DNA of 64,000 nt from assembly GCA_030544235.1 (NCBI GenBank), contig CM060484.1, forward strand, positions 20,084,031 through 20,148,030, given 5' to 3'. The stretch's first letter is position 1, and the number at the start of each line of letters is the position of its first letter. The position numbers were made by a program, and so were the translations under genes. Under the pieces are notes generated by a model. That model was given only the letters and a program-made list of their open reading frames with translations, searched no databases and was not told the origin of the DNA. Positions 35,197 to 45,535 of the stretch are shown in pieces. Source of the DNA: Lepturacanthus savala (lineage: Eukaryota; Chordata; Actinopteri; Scombriformes; Trichiuridae).

Positions 35197-35276
35197 CCAT
35201 CCATCTTCTATAGTCATTTATTCCTCACTAGGGCCACGGGGGTCTGCTGGAGCTAATCCCAGCATACTATGGGCGA
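35197..35276 (-). mobile_element. Severely 5'-truncated SINE (80 bp) with 14-bp target-site duplication
   Basis: Only the last 80 bp of the SINE are present on the minus strand, ending in an ATGGATGG-like tail instead of TGAC repeats. GGGGTCTGTGACCT occurs at 35183-35196 and again at 35277-35290, so this is a separate truncated insertion and not an eroded copy. Confidence 0.75.
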
Positions 35277-35636
35277 GGGGTCTGTGACCTTTAAAATGAA
35301 ATCTGCCTGGAGCTGCAAAACATATGTGAGCTTTATAATGATTACATTTGCACTTATTTTGCTGCAATTTGCAATTGGAGAATGTAATAATCACTCCAGG
35401 CCTATAACATTAAAATATAAATGAAAGCATTCTGGTCAAAGCCACAGGCTGAGGGCTTTGGAGAGCCGTGTGCAGCTCTGGAGCCACAGGTTGCCTAATG
35501 CCAACCCCCCCGGTCCAAACAAATGTCAGGTACAGATGGAGAAAGAAACGTTAGAAACAATGTTGAAATGTCAGTAGTGAAAGCTCCAGGCTTTCTGTCT
35601 GTTTGACCTTTTATTATAAGAGGCAATGGTCAGATG

Positions 35637-36755
35637 TACACTGCTCAAAAAATGAAGGGAACACTTGAACGACACAATGTAACTCCAAGTCAATCACACT
35701 TCTGTGAAATAAAACTGTCCACTTAGGAAGTAATACTGACTGACAATCAATTTCACATGCTGTTGTGCAAACGGAATATACAACAGGTGGAAACTACTCG
35801 GCAATTAGCAAGACACCGCCAATAAAGGAGTGGTTCTGCAGGTGGTGACCACAGACTGGTAGAATAAGACAGAGTCTACAACCCACACAAGTGGCTCAGG
35901 CACTGCAGCTCATCCAGGATGTCACATCAATGCGAGCTGTGGCCAGAGGGTTTGCTGTGTGTGTCAGCGTAGTGTCCAGAGCATGGAGGAGCTACCAGGA
36001 GACAAGCCAGTACATCAGGAGCATGGAGGAGGACATAGGAGGGCAACAACCCATCAGCAGGACCACTACCTCTGCGTTTGCAAGGAGGAACAGGAGGAGC
36101 ACTGATAGAGCCCCGCAAAAGGACCTCCAACAAGCCACAAATGTGCATGTGTCTGCTCAGTCAGAAACGGACTCCATGCGGGTGGTATGGTATGGGGGCC
36201 CGAAGTCCACAGGTGGAGGTTGTGATTACAGCCCAACACTGTGCAGGACTTGTCATTTGCTGGAGAAGACCAAGATTCAGCATGTGACAGATGTGACGGA
36301 GGCTGGAGACGTGGTAGAGGATGTTCTGCTGACTGCAACATCCGCCGGTATGACCAGATTAGCAGTGGGTCAGTAATGGTGTGCAGTGGCATATCTTTGG
36401 AGGCTGCACAACCCTCCATGTGCTCGCTAGAGGTAGCCTGACTGCTATTAGGTGCTGAGGCTCCGGGTTCCTCCTAATGCAAGATAATACTCAATGTGGC
36501 TGGTGTCAGCAGTTCCTGCACCACAAAAGCATTGATGGTATGGACTGGCCCAGCCCTTAATCTGAATCCAATTGAGCCTATCAGGGACATCAGGTCTCTC
36601 TCTATTCACCAACGCCATGTTGCCCCACAGACTATCCAGGAGTTGGTGGATGCTTTAGTCTAGATTATGGAGACGATCCCTCAGGAGACCATCCACCACC
36701 TAATCAGGATCATGCCCAGGCCTTGTAGGTAGGTCATACAGCCACATAGAGCCCA
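35637..36755 (+). mobile_element. Tc1/mariner element with broken transposase
   Basis: It begins TACACTGCTCAAAAAATGAA, the end of a widespread fish/amphibian Tc1-like family. An open frame at 35891-36376 keeps the N-terminal helix-turn-helix part (ALQLIQDVTSMRAVARGFAV). Shortly after AAGACCAAGATT the segment that in this family encodes the first catalytic Asp region (FTDESRF-type) is missing, and the frame shifts. The 3' terminal repeat is absent; recognisable sequence stops near 36755 (GGTCATACAGCCACATAGAG). It cannot be active. Confidence 0.82.
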
Positions 36756-36842
36756 ACTCTCAAGTCACAAAGCAGTTCTAGAAGGATAGAGGCAGAGTCT
36801 GGGGAAAAAAAAAACATATGGACATGCACCATACATCTTATA

Positions 36843-36961
<119 letters not shown>

Positions 36962-37392
36962 GTTTTCTGATAACTGATAATTTAATAGCACCTGAATGTT
37001 TTAATAAGTCTCAAATTGTTTTTATTATTAATATGAGAAATTTGGCTAAAAAAGAATGATTATATATTTTACTATTATTTGAAGATACTTAATTAAAGTC
37101 TAATTGAAGCCTAATGTGGAAATGTGCAACAGCATATATGAGAAATCTCTTTTGTTAAAGTGGACATTAATTTCCTAGTCCATTAAAGCCCACAACTCTA
37201 AAAGATAATGTACATAACTTTCAGTGAGGACACAATGGGGAGCATCTGATGTGATGGAGCCTAATGGAGCTGCATCACCAGCACTAAATGCCTGAGGCTT
37301 TCAACCGCAGCTCTCAGGGCTAATTGAAAATCTACAGAATCTGTCAAGTGGCCGATGTCTCTGCACATTCACTCAGGAACCAAATAAAAGTC

Positions 37393-37606
37393 AGTCAGTC
37401 AGTCAGTCAGTCATTTTCTATACCTGCTTATTCCTCATTAGGGTCGCAGGGGTCTGCTGGAGCCTATCCCAGCACGTTACGGCGAGAGGTAGGGATACAC
37501 CCCAGATGGTCGCCAGCCAATCATGGGGCACACACACCATTCACTCACACACTCACACCTACGGGCAATTTAGAGTCTCCAGTTAAGCTCAGCATGTTTT
37601 TGGACT
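37393..37606 (-). mobile_element. 5'-truncated SINE with 13-bp target-site duplication
   Basis: The 3' half of the same SINE on the minus strand, with a clean tetramer tail (GACT repeats), truncated in the body before the tRNA-like head. CCAAATAAAAGTC at 37380-37392 is repeated exactly at 37607-37619. The tail and duplication share GTC, so the left boundary is uncertain by up to four bases. Confidence 0.82.
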
Positions 37607-37681
37607 CCAAATAAAAGTCTCTAAAATAAAAGTCAATAAAAGTTCAAATAGTGAATAGAAAATGTGTGCATGATTTAAAAA

Positions 37682-37688
<7 letters not shown>

Positions 37689-37772
<84 letters not shown>
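37689..37772. repeat. (TA)42 microsatellite
   Basis: 84 bp of uninterrupted TA, just beyond the truncated SINE at 37393-37606. Confidence 0.97.
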
Positions 37773-37779
<7 letters not shown>

Positions 37780-38138
37780 TATTATACTACTATATTTGCT
37801 TTATTGGACATACCATGAATATAAATAATAACTTAAAAATATATTAAAGCTTGCACAGAACAATTGTTGGGTTTACTTTTTCTTTCAAGGAACAAATGTG
37901 CCTCCAACCCAGTGAGTGGTTTCCAAAGCTACTGTTGACTGACATTAAAATAAGTGAAATGACCTTTCATTCATACTTTTGCAAAATGAGAGGTACAAAT
38001 AATTCTGCTGAAGATGAGTATTTCATTTGTTTTCATAGAGTCCATGAAGAACGCATTTTCAATTTAAACATGGAGCGGAGCTCTGCCTCTCCCGGAAGCT
38101 GCAGGAAATCACAAAGTGCATCTCGTAAAATGTCAATG

Positions 38139-38778
38139 GAAGGTTTCAAAGAGCAGCTTAAACCAGCAGAGACGAGTCTCTAAGTGACATGTTAGTCTGC
38201 ATCCACATCTGAGATTTAACTTTATTTGGACAATGTGAGGATTCAGAAACTTCAATGTAAGTTTGCAAACTCCATTTGGAAAAAAAAAATGAACAATTAT
38301 ATTGTATTTGAAACTTTATATCAGTTTGTTTACCAGAAAAAAGAAGGGTTTATATTTTATTGAAGAGTTTGGCCAGAAAAAAAAGTCTTGATGATATAAA
38401 TTTAAAGAATTTAATACAAAAGGTTTTTATGTTAATTATATAATGGCTAATATTTGTGGCTAAAGGATATTTGGAAGGGTTCAAATAGCAGCATAAAGCA
38501 GCAGGGACGAGTCTAATTGATTAATTTGATAGTGTCCACATCTGAGATTTGGACAGCATTAGAATTCAGAAAGTTCAATGTAAGTTTGGAAACTCCACTT
38601 AAAAAAATCCTAAATTAGACAATAATATTGTATTTTAAACTTTAGATATTTATATAGGGTTTTATTGAAGAGTTTGGCCAAAAAAAAGTCTTGATTTTAT
38701 AAATTTAAACAATTTAATACAAAAAAAGTTTGTATCTTACTTATATGATGGCTAATGTTTGTGGCTAAAGGATATTTT
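38139..38778. repeat. Tandem duplication, two units of about 330 and 305 bp
   Basis: Unit 1 (38139-38473) and unit 2 (38474-38778) both start GGAAGG(T/G)TTCAAA(G/T)AGCAGC and share CACATCTGAGATTT, TTCAATGTAAGTTTG, TTTTATTGAAGAGTTTGGCC and TTTGTGGCTAAAGGATAT in the same order. They differ by scattered substitutions and small indels, so the duplication is old. It matches no repeat family I recognise. Confidence 0.8.
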
Positions 38779-39627
38779 CAGGATATTTTCAAACTGCCAA
38801 GTGTTTGTTGGCTCATCGAACACATGCACAGTCGTACAACAGCTGGTAGTGTATATATAGACTGGGACACATAGCTTATCTCAGACAAACAAGCCAGTTG
38901 TTTTGTACCGTTCATGGTGGACAGTGTGTGTTACACCAGGCTCTGACCTTTTCATTGGGCTGAAGCACCTGCGGACCCGAGGGACTGAGCTCAGACAGGT
39001 GGGAGACGAGAACGCGGCGTCCTTGACACTCAAAATCCTCCGAACCCAACTCAAACCACGCAGCAATCAAGTACATCGCATAAAGAGTTAAATTACGGTT
39101 TATGTCTAGTTCCAACAACTGATTATGTACAATTTAGCATGAAACATTTGTTTTGTCACTCACATTTCATATTATTTCATATTCTCTTGGCTGTAAAAGC
39201 GATGGGACATTCTTTAAAACAGTAGTGTTTGGTTTGTGAACACGTGTTTCAACAGACCTCTCACCTCCGCAAAACTGATCCAGACTCACGGATCTGGTGT
39301 CACACGAGGAGAAAGAAGCAGAGTGAATGAACTCTGGGTGTGAGGTGATGCTGTATAATTCACAGCGGGTTGTTAGAGGAGTTCGACGTCGCTGTTAAGT
39401 GAACAGAAAAAAATCCCATCGTCTGATGAGGCAGAGATGAGAGAATGGACTTAATGGATCTGACCTCGAGGTGCAAACAAGATGACATTTCACAAAACAC
39501 AAGATTTCAGAAAACACTTCACAGTGTGAAATGTGTTGACTTGTGGGGAATTTTTGTTGCTTAAATTGTTGAGTGTTTTGCTGCTGAGAGCCAGATACTA
39601 TCTAAACTAAATTAATGTATATTTATA

Positions 39628-40119
39628 TACAGTGCATCCGAAAGTTTTCACAGCGCTTCATTTTTTCCACATTTTATGTTACAGCCTTATTCCAAAATTG
39701 ATTAATTCCCTCATAATTCTACACACCCCATAATGACAATGTGAAAAAAAGTTTTTTTGGAGATTTTAAAAAAATTATTAAAATAAAAAAAAACTAAGAA
39801 ATCACATGTACATAAGTATTTACAGCCTGTGCCATGAAGCTCAAAAAGAGCTCAGGTGCATCCTGTTTCCACTGATCATCCTTGAGATGTTTCTACAGCT
39901 TAATTGGAGTCCACCTGTGGTAAATTCAGGATTGGACATGATTTGGAAAGGCACACACCTGTATATATAAGGTCCCACAGTTGACGGTGCATGTCAGAGC
40001 ACAAACAGAGCATGAAGTCAAAGGAAATGTCTGTAGCACTCTGAGACAGGATTGTCTCGAGGCACAAACCTGGGGAAGGGTACAGAAAAATTTCTGCTGC
40101 TTTGAAAGTCCCGATGAGC
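39628..40119 (+). mobile_element. Left part of a Tc1/mariner transposon, with transposase start
   Basis: It starts TACAGTGCATCCGAAAGTTTTC, a known Tc1-family end, and includes the ATG at 40012 of a transposase frame. That frame has an in-frame stop after ten codons, then reads into a DRIVSRHKPGEGYRKISAA helix-turn-helix. Similarity stops at 40119 and the rest of the element is missing. It lies about 0.7 kb upstream of crhbp. Confidence 0.8.
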
Positions 40120-40268
40120 ATATATATATAATCCTACACTAATGACTGTACTACTCTTAGAAAGATTTAGGTTCTCTAGTAAAGACAAAATTCAAGTGTT
40201 AAAATTCTGAGTTCTACATTACCTTGAAGGCATAATAGCTGTATACTATAGATAGATGTATTTATAGC

Positions 40269-40534
40269 ATTAGCATTGAAAATTAGTTTGTTTATACTGA
40301 AAATTTGTATATAATTATTTAAAGAAATATAAAATAATAGTGATTCTTACTTACAGATAATAGGAGAACTGAAACTGTATTTCAATCAATAATTACATTT
40401 TGATGTGCCTTCAGTACATTAGCATTGAAATTGAGTTTGTTTATAGTGAAAATCTTTAAATAAATGTTTAAATAAATATAAAATAATAGTGATTCTTACT
40501 TATAGATCTTAGGGAACTGAAACTGTGACTTCAG
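40269..40534. repeat. Tandem duplication of about 115 bp upstream of the crhbp promoter
   Basis: Unit 1 (about 40269-40384) and unit 2 (about 40418-40534) share ATTAGCATTGAAA, GTTTGTTTATA(C/G)TGAAAAT, AATATAAAATAATAGTGATT, CTTACTTA(C/T)AGAT and GGAACTGAAACTGT. They lie 230-500 bp upstream of the crhbp TATA box, separated by a 33-bp spacer. Confidence 0.8.
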
Positions 40535-40764
40535 TGTGGAGCAACGTTATAGATCGACAGTTTAAGGCAACATGATGTCTGACTGACTGATGTGTTTGAA
40601 TTTCTTTCGGCATCAGCTGCACATCTCTGTCTCTCTATCTCTGATTCTCCCTCTCCTCTCTCCATCCTTGCTCTCGTCACAAATACGCAGTTGGCAGGGT
40701 GCAGGAGGAGAGCAGCAGGAGGAGGAGGAGGGTCCGCGGTTGTTGGTTACAGAACCTGCTCCTG

Positions 40765-40771
40765 TATAAAA
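40765..40771 (+). promoter_or_regulatory. TATA box of crhbp
   Basis: TATAAAA lies 54 nt upstream of the crhbp initiator ATG inside a GC-rich stretch. A start about 25-30 nt downstream would give a 5'UTR of roughly 30 nt with no intron. Spacing and context fit a TATA-driven neuroendocrine gene, but the start site is inferred. Confidence 0.7.
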
Positions 40772-40824
40772 GCAGCTGCTCACACTGGCTTGGCTCAGGT
40801 GCCGTGAACCTTCAGCAGTCAGAG

Positions 40825-43800
40825 ATGCGTGTGATGGAGCGAACGTTCTTCTTCCTGGTGCTGTGTCTGTCCATCCTCAAGGGAGACGCCAGGTACATTG
40901 AGGTAAGCAACTTTGTTGGTTTCTTCTAAGATTTACAGATTAAAAACAAAACCTTCCCTTTAAACTTTTTTTTTCTTTCCCTGCAGAACAACAAAATCTC
41001 AAAAGATGATTTATATTCATTTTTCAACTCGGAAATAAAGAGAGAAATACCAGAGGAGTTAATGTACCGCCGACCTTTACGTAAGTCAGTCAAATCTGTA
41101 TATATATATAGAATGTATATATATCTGTCTATGTGTGTATAAAATGTATTTGGAATTCACATTCTTTCAATAATAAGCAAATGACTATTTGTGTTTCTTG
41201 ACACAATTATTTGTATATTACATGACTATAGTAAAACTGTATATTTTAATACTTACAGAGAGAAATAACAAAAGTAAGGTACAAACAAAATGCCTCTGAT
41301 GTTACTTTCTAGTTGTGTATGATACAGTAAGTTATAGACATGTTTCAGTGAACTTTCTGTATATATTCTACTTTAGATTTTAGTTTGTCTTCATACAAAT
41401 ACTTCTAGGTTTTAAAGTAACATGAAGTCAGTCTGCTTCAGAGACAACAGATGTAAATTTGTTTTTTTGGCTACTATCTGTCATATTTACATTATCTCTA
41501 AAAATGTCCATTAATAAGCAATGTTCCTGTGCAAATAATGACATAAGAAGCCACGTCTATGTGTGCTGGTGTCAGGCTGCCTGGACATGGTTGCAGTGGA
41601 GGGTCAGTTCACCTTCACAGCGGAGCGTCCTCAGCTCAGCTGTGCTGCTTTTTTCATGGCTGAGCCTAACGAAGTGATCAGTGTGGAATATGACAGTGTC
41701 GACATCGACTGCCGGAGAGGAGACTTCATCACGGTAAATTCACATCAGCCACAACACAACGTTTTACCCGCCCGGCTGTACCATGTTCTCAGTATGGACC
41801 CACTTTACATCATTCTGTATATACGTTGTTATAACTGGAGATGGAATGTGCCTGTTTTTTTAGTATAGTCTCTGCTTGACTGAGCTTATGGAAACACTTC
41901 CTGATTAGAGAAAAAACTTAATTGTCTAATTTCCAATATTGCCCAGCCCATATATCACCATGTATGATAGTATAATAGCCAATTTGTACTTGATCTTTCA
42001 GTTATTTCCAGTTTCAGATTTCTGAGTTTGTTCCAGATGTGTGGAGAATAAAAACTGAATGCTGCATCTTTGTAAAATTTTCATGAAACTATTTTGATAA
42101 TCTTTTCATCAATTTGAGAAAAGAGAATGTCCAAATTCTTTGTCTCCAGCTTCTCGAATCAGATTATTTTCTGGTTTCTTCAGTCTTCAATAATAGTAAA
42201 GTGGTGACCTTTGCTTTGGTCTAGACAAAAAAAGAGTTATTTTAGGTTGAATCTTCAGCTTTGGGAAACAGTGATTGATATTTTACACCATTTTATGAAC
42301 AAAAACAATTAATAAATTAATCATTTCAGTAATAACTAATCGACTATTAAGAGCAGACTGTTAAATAGATAAACACAAATAAACAAAATCAATGATTTTG
42401 TTTGAAAGATGGCGTTTGAAAGAATGGCGGAAATATCGCAATATTTTTGATGTATTGGAAATTGGCTCAAACCGGACCTCAAACCACTAATATCTAAAAA
42501 CGTTCATTACATCAAGTGAACTTTCAGAAATCATCTGAGCCTGAATGTGAGCTTCCTCCCTGTCGAAGGTGTTTGACGGGTGGGTCATGAAAGGAAAGAA
42601 GTTCCCCAGCTCCCAGGATCACCCGCTGCCGGTGTACGAGCGCTACGTGGACTACTGTGACTCGGGCTCCCTGAGGAGGAGCGTGCGGTCCTCGCAGAAC
42701 GTGGCCATGGTCTTCTTCCGCATTCACAACGCCGGCGGCAGCTTCACCCTGACGGTCAGGAAACTCCTCAACCCGTTCCGTGAGTATCCTGCACAATCTA
42801 GATGCATGATCAGAAACACACGCTGGTTTTTGCTCTCACTGTGGTGGAGATATGAGTCTGGCAGGAAATTCACTGCATGTGTTTGTGGACCTGGGACATG
42901 ATCAGAGGTCAAATTCTGTCCTACAACACGTAAAGACTAGACATAAAAGAAAAAGACATAAAAGAAAAAAAATATGATTCTATTTCCTATTTTGACAATG
43001 CCTGAATAAGATCTCATAATTTTCTCAACTTGGATCATCAGAAATAAAAAGTAGCTGCTGTAAACAGATGCTCATCATTAATTCACCTTTTGACCTTTTG
43101 TCCTCAGATGGAACAAAGTGCAGGGTCAGGACACTGTTCTTTATCACTCATCCATTATTCATGTGTCTGTTTGTGAATCCATTAAAGTAACATTAGGCAT
43201 CTGATGTCCTTGTCCCCTTGTCTTATTGTCTCTTTGCAGCCTGTAATGTCATCTCTCAGTCACCAGAGGGCAGTTACACAATGGTGATTCCACAGCAGCA
43301 CAGAAACTGCAGCTTCTCCATCATTTATCCAGTGGAGATCAACATCTCTGAGTTCAGTTTGGGACGTTACGACAACTTTCCCAAGGTGAGCAGACTCACT
43401 GCTTCCTCTTTCCTGTCCTCTTCACTGTCTTAGTCTACACTTTTTATTCTCTATGGTGAAATCAATGATGATAAATGGAATTACTTTCCATTAGAATGAG
43501 GAACTGTCCAGGGCTGCAACTCGCAATTATTTTGATTATCTGTTAATTATTTTCTGAATTAATCAATTCGTTTTTTCAGTCTATAAAATCAAAAAAGTTT
43601 TAAAGCTTCCTTATAACTTCTTTAGTATTTCCTGTCTGTAACACAGTCTGCTGAAATGTCGAAATCTCGAAATTAAATGTGACTTAGATCTAAAATGTGT
43701 TATATTAATGTCTGAATCTGATAATAATTTCATCAGTGATGTCACTGTGTTTATCTCACTTGTTCGCCTCAACATACAACTGAAGATTTTGCGTTCGTTC

Positions 43801-44497
43801 TCAAAGAATTTGAAGATTATTTTCTTAAATCTTGGCAATTAACTCAATAGTTGGCAATTAGTAAATTAATTGACCTATCATTGCAGCTCTAGAACTGACC
43901 AATAAAGTACTGTCGTTACTGTTGAGATGGATCGTTTTGACAAGACATGAAAAGTTGTCTCATCTGTAGCCACAGAAACTCTAAAATTTAACTTTATCGA
44001 CAGGATCCAACTGGGTTATTAATATATTTATCTTCATGGTTTTCATCTGCATCCGAGATAAAAAATGAAATTCACCATGATAACTGTCCACTGAGTCCTG
44101 TTGAAGGTCAGTATTTGTCTGGTGTTTTAACCTCCACAGAGGTCCATGCCTAGATGTGCAGATTCAGCAGACTTTGTGCAGCTGCTGGGTGGAAACAGCA
44201 TTGACACGTCGCTGTTGCTGCCCATCACAGACGTCTGCATCTCCTTCACTGGACCCAGTAAGTATAGCTGATCTCTGCCTCATCAGACACTCAGTAATGG
44301 TCCAACACTCCGTTTGTCCTCTCTGTGTCTTCCTCCCTGCAGCCCACATGAAGGTCGGCTGTGAAAACACAGTGGTGAGGATGGTCTCCAGCGGGAGGTT
44401 TGTCAACCGAGTGTCTTTCAGCTACAGGCTACTGGACAGCCAGGAGCTCCAGACCATCAAACTCAACAACGTGGAGGATTTCTGTTTCAATAACTGA
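40825..44497 (+). CDS. crhbp: Corticotropin-releasing hormone-binding protein (CRF-BP), complete, seven exons
   Basis: CRF-BP is a secreted glycoprotein that binds and sequesters CRH and urocortin, limiting stress-axis signalling. Coding exons are 40825-40902, 40987-41080, 41576-41733, 42569-42779, 43240-43385, 44140-44257 and 44343-44497. All have GT/AG junctions and join in frame to 319 residues, close to the human 322. Residues 1-22 or so form a hydrophobic signal peptide. The mature part has exactly ten cysteines (59, 80, 103, 140, 182, 204, 235, 262, 275, 316), matching the family's five consecutive disulfides. Arg55 and Asp61 align with human Arg56 and Asp62, reported to contribute to ligand binding. 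N203-C-S matches the known glycosylation site. Highly conserved stretches include FPSSQDHPLP, RSSQNVAM, HRNCSFSIIYPV and VGCENTVVRMVSSG. I chose the first ATG; a second at 40834 would shorten the protein by three residues and keep the signal peptide. Confidence 0.97.
42010..42082. repeat. Dispersed repeat (CTGATTTATAAGACTGAGAG type), copy 2 fragment
   Basis: It contains CTGAGTTTGTTCCAGATGTG and ATAAAAACTGAATGCTGCAT, matching the copy at 18983-19085. It directly abuts MITE copy D (42085), suggesting the MITE inserted into an older repeat. Confidence 0.5.
42085..42350 (-). mobile_element. hAT-like MITE, copy D, in crhbp intron 3
   Basis: Reverse orientation, with the blocks AGAATGTCCAAATTCTTTG and TTTTACACCATTTTATGAAC, ending in TAACTAATCGACTATT. 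It lies in the intron between crhbp coding exons 3 and 4. Terminal repeats are eroded. Confidence 0.65.
43509..43891 (+). mobile_element. hAT-type MITE in crhbp intron 5, with 8-bp target-site duplication
   Basis: The ends CAGGGCTGCAACTCGCAATTA and ATTGCAGCTCTA are inverted copies. The flanks GAACTGTC (43501-43508) and GAACTGAC (43892-43899) differ at one base, an 8-bp duplication as made by hAT transposases. The interior differs from copies A-D, so this is a separate subfamily with similar ends. Confidence 0.72.
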
Positions 44498-44702
44498 CGC
44501 CGGGATCATCAATGGGACAAACGTCACCGTTTGGCCGCAGACATTTTTTAAACCCGGGTCCAGTCCCTGATTAGGAGAAATGTCTTAAATCCAAAGACAG
44601 AACCATGAGACATAAGATGCAAACAGCCACAGATAGAAAACACTGGATTTCAATTAGTCTTTTTCCTCTTTTTATCTTAATTAATTAATTGTATTTATTG
44701 TT

Positions 44703-44708
44703 AATAAA
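44703..44708 (+). terminator. crhbp polyadenylation signal
   Basis: AATAAA lies about 205 nt after the crhbp stop codon, followed within 30 nt by a GT-rich stretch (tgtccttttgtgtttggtg), the usual downstream element. It is the first canonical hexamer after the stop. Confidence 0.75.
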
Positions 44709-45253
44709 GCTTTATGAAGTGTCCTTTTGTGTTTGGTGTAACTGCTATTGTTTAAAAGGTTTATATTTATTAAGTTGTATTTGGGTTCATGCTCAGCATT
44801 TTTGAAAATGAATAATGCTAAAATGTATCTATTTTGCTGAATGAAACATGATGGGTTATTTCCTGCCACAAGGAACAAGGAGGGCAGTATTAAAGATATA
44901 GTAAATAAAAGTATTGGTGGTCATTATGCATATACATTTGTAACTTTTGTAATAAAATTCTACTGCATGACAAAGCAACAAAGCGTTTTTCATTATTTTA
45001 CACTGTAATGTGTTTTAAAATTGTACCAAAGCAAAAACAAACAAACCCTAAAGTATAAATATTACTTTCCACAGCACTGTAGTGCAGTGAAGTTAATCTG
45101 AATACAAGAATAAACACAGAATTTATAATAAAATACAAAAGTACAAACAACTGTGTTAAAGTCTCTTCCAATATTATACTGTACACTTAACTGTCCTGAG
45201 CAAACTGAGTTTGCTTTTAATAATATTTTTAAAATGAAAATAAGCCTGCATGT

Positions 45254-45535
45254 AGGAATGCAACTAATGGGTATTTTGATAGTTGATTAATCCATTGATG
45301 ATTGAAATCATTAATTAGTTGTTTGGTTCTTAAGATGATGTAAAATGTTATATCAGTTTCCCAAAGCTGAAGATTCAACCTACATTTTTTGTCCAGACCA
45401 ACAGTCCACAACACAAAGATCATCAGTTTACTATTATAGAAGACTAAAGAAACCAACAATTTGGACATTTTCTTCTTAAAAATGAAAAATGTCCATTATC
45501 AATGTAGTTGGCGATTAATGTAGCGGTTGTCAACT
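45254..45535 (+). mobile_element. hAT-like MITE, copy F
   Basis: It begins GGAATGCAACTAATGGGTATT and keeps the internal AAGATTCAACCTA, CAGACCAACAGTCCACAA and CATCAGTTTACTATTATAG blocks of the family. The right end is degraded (GTCAACTAGTGCATC), so the boundary is approximate. Confidence 0.62.
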
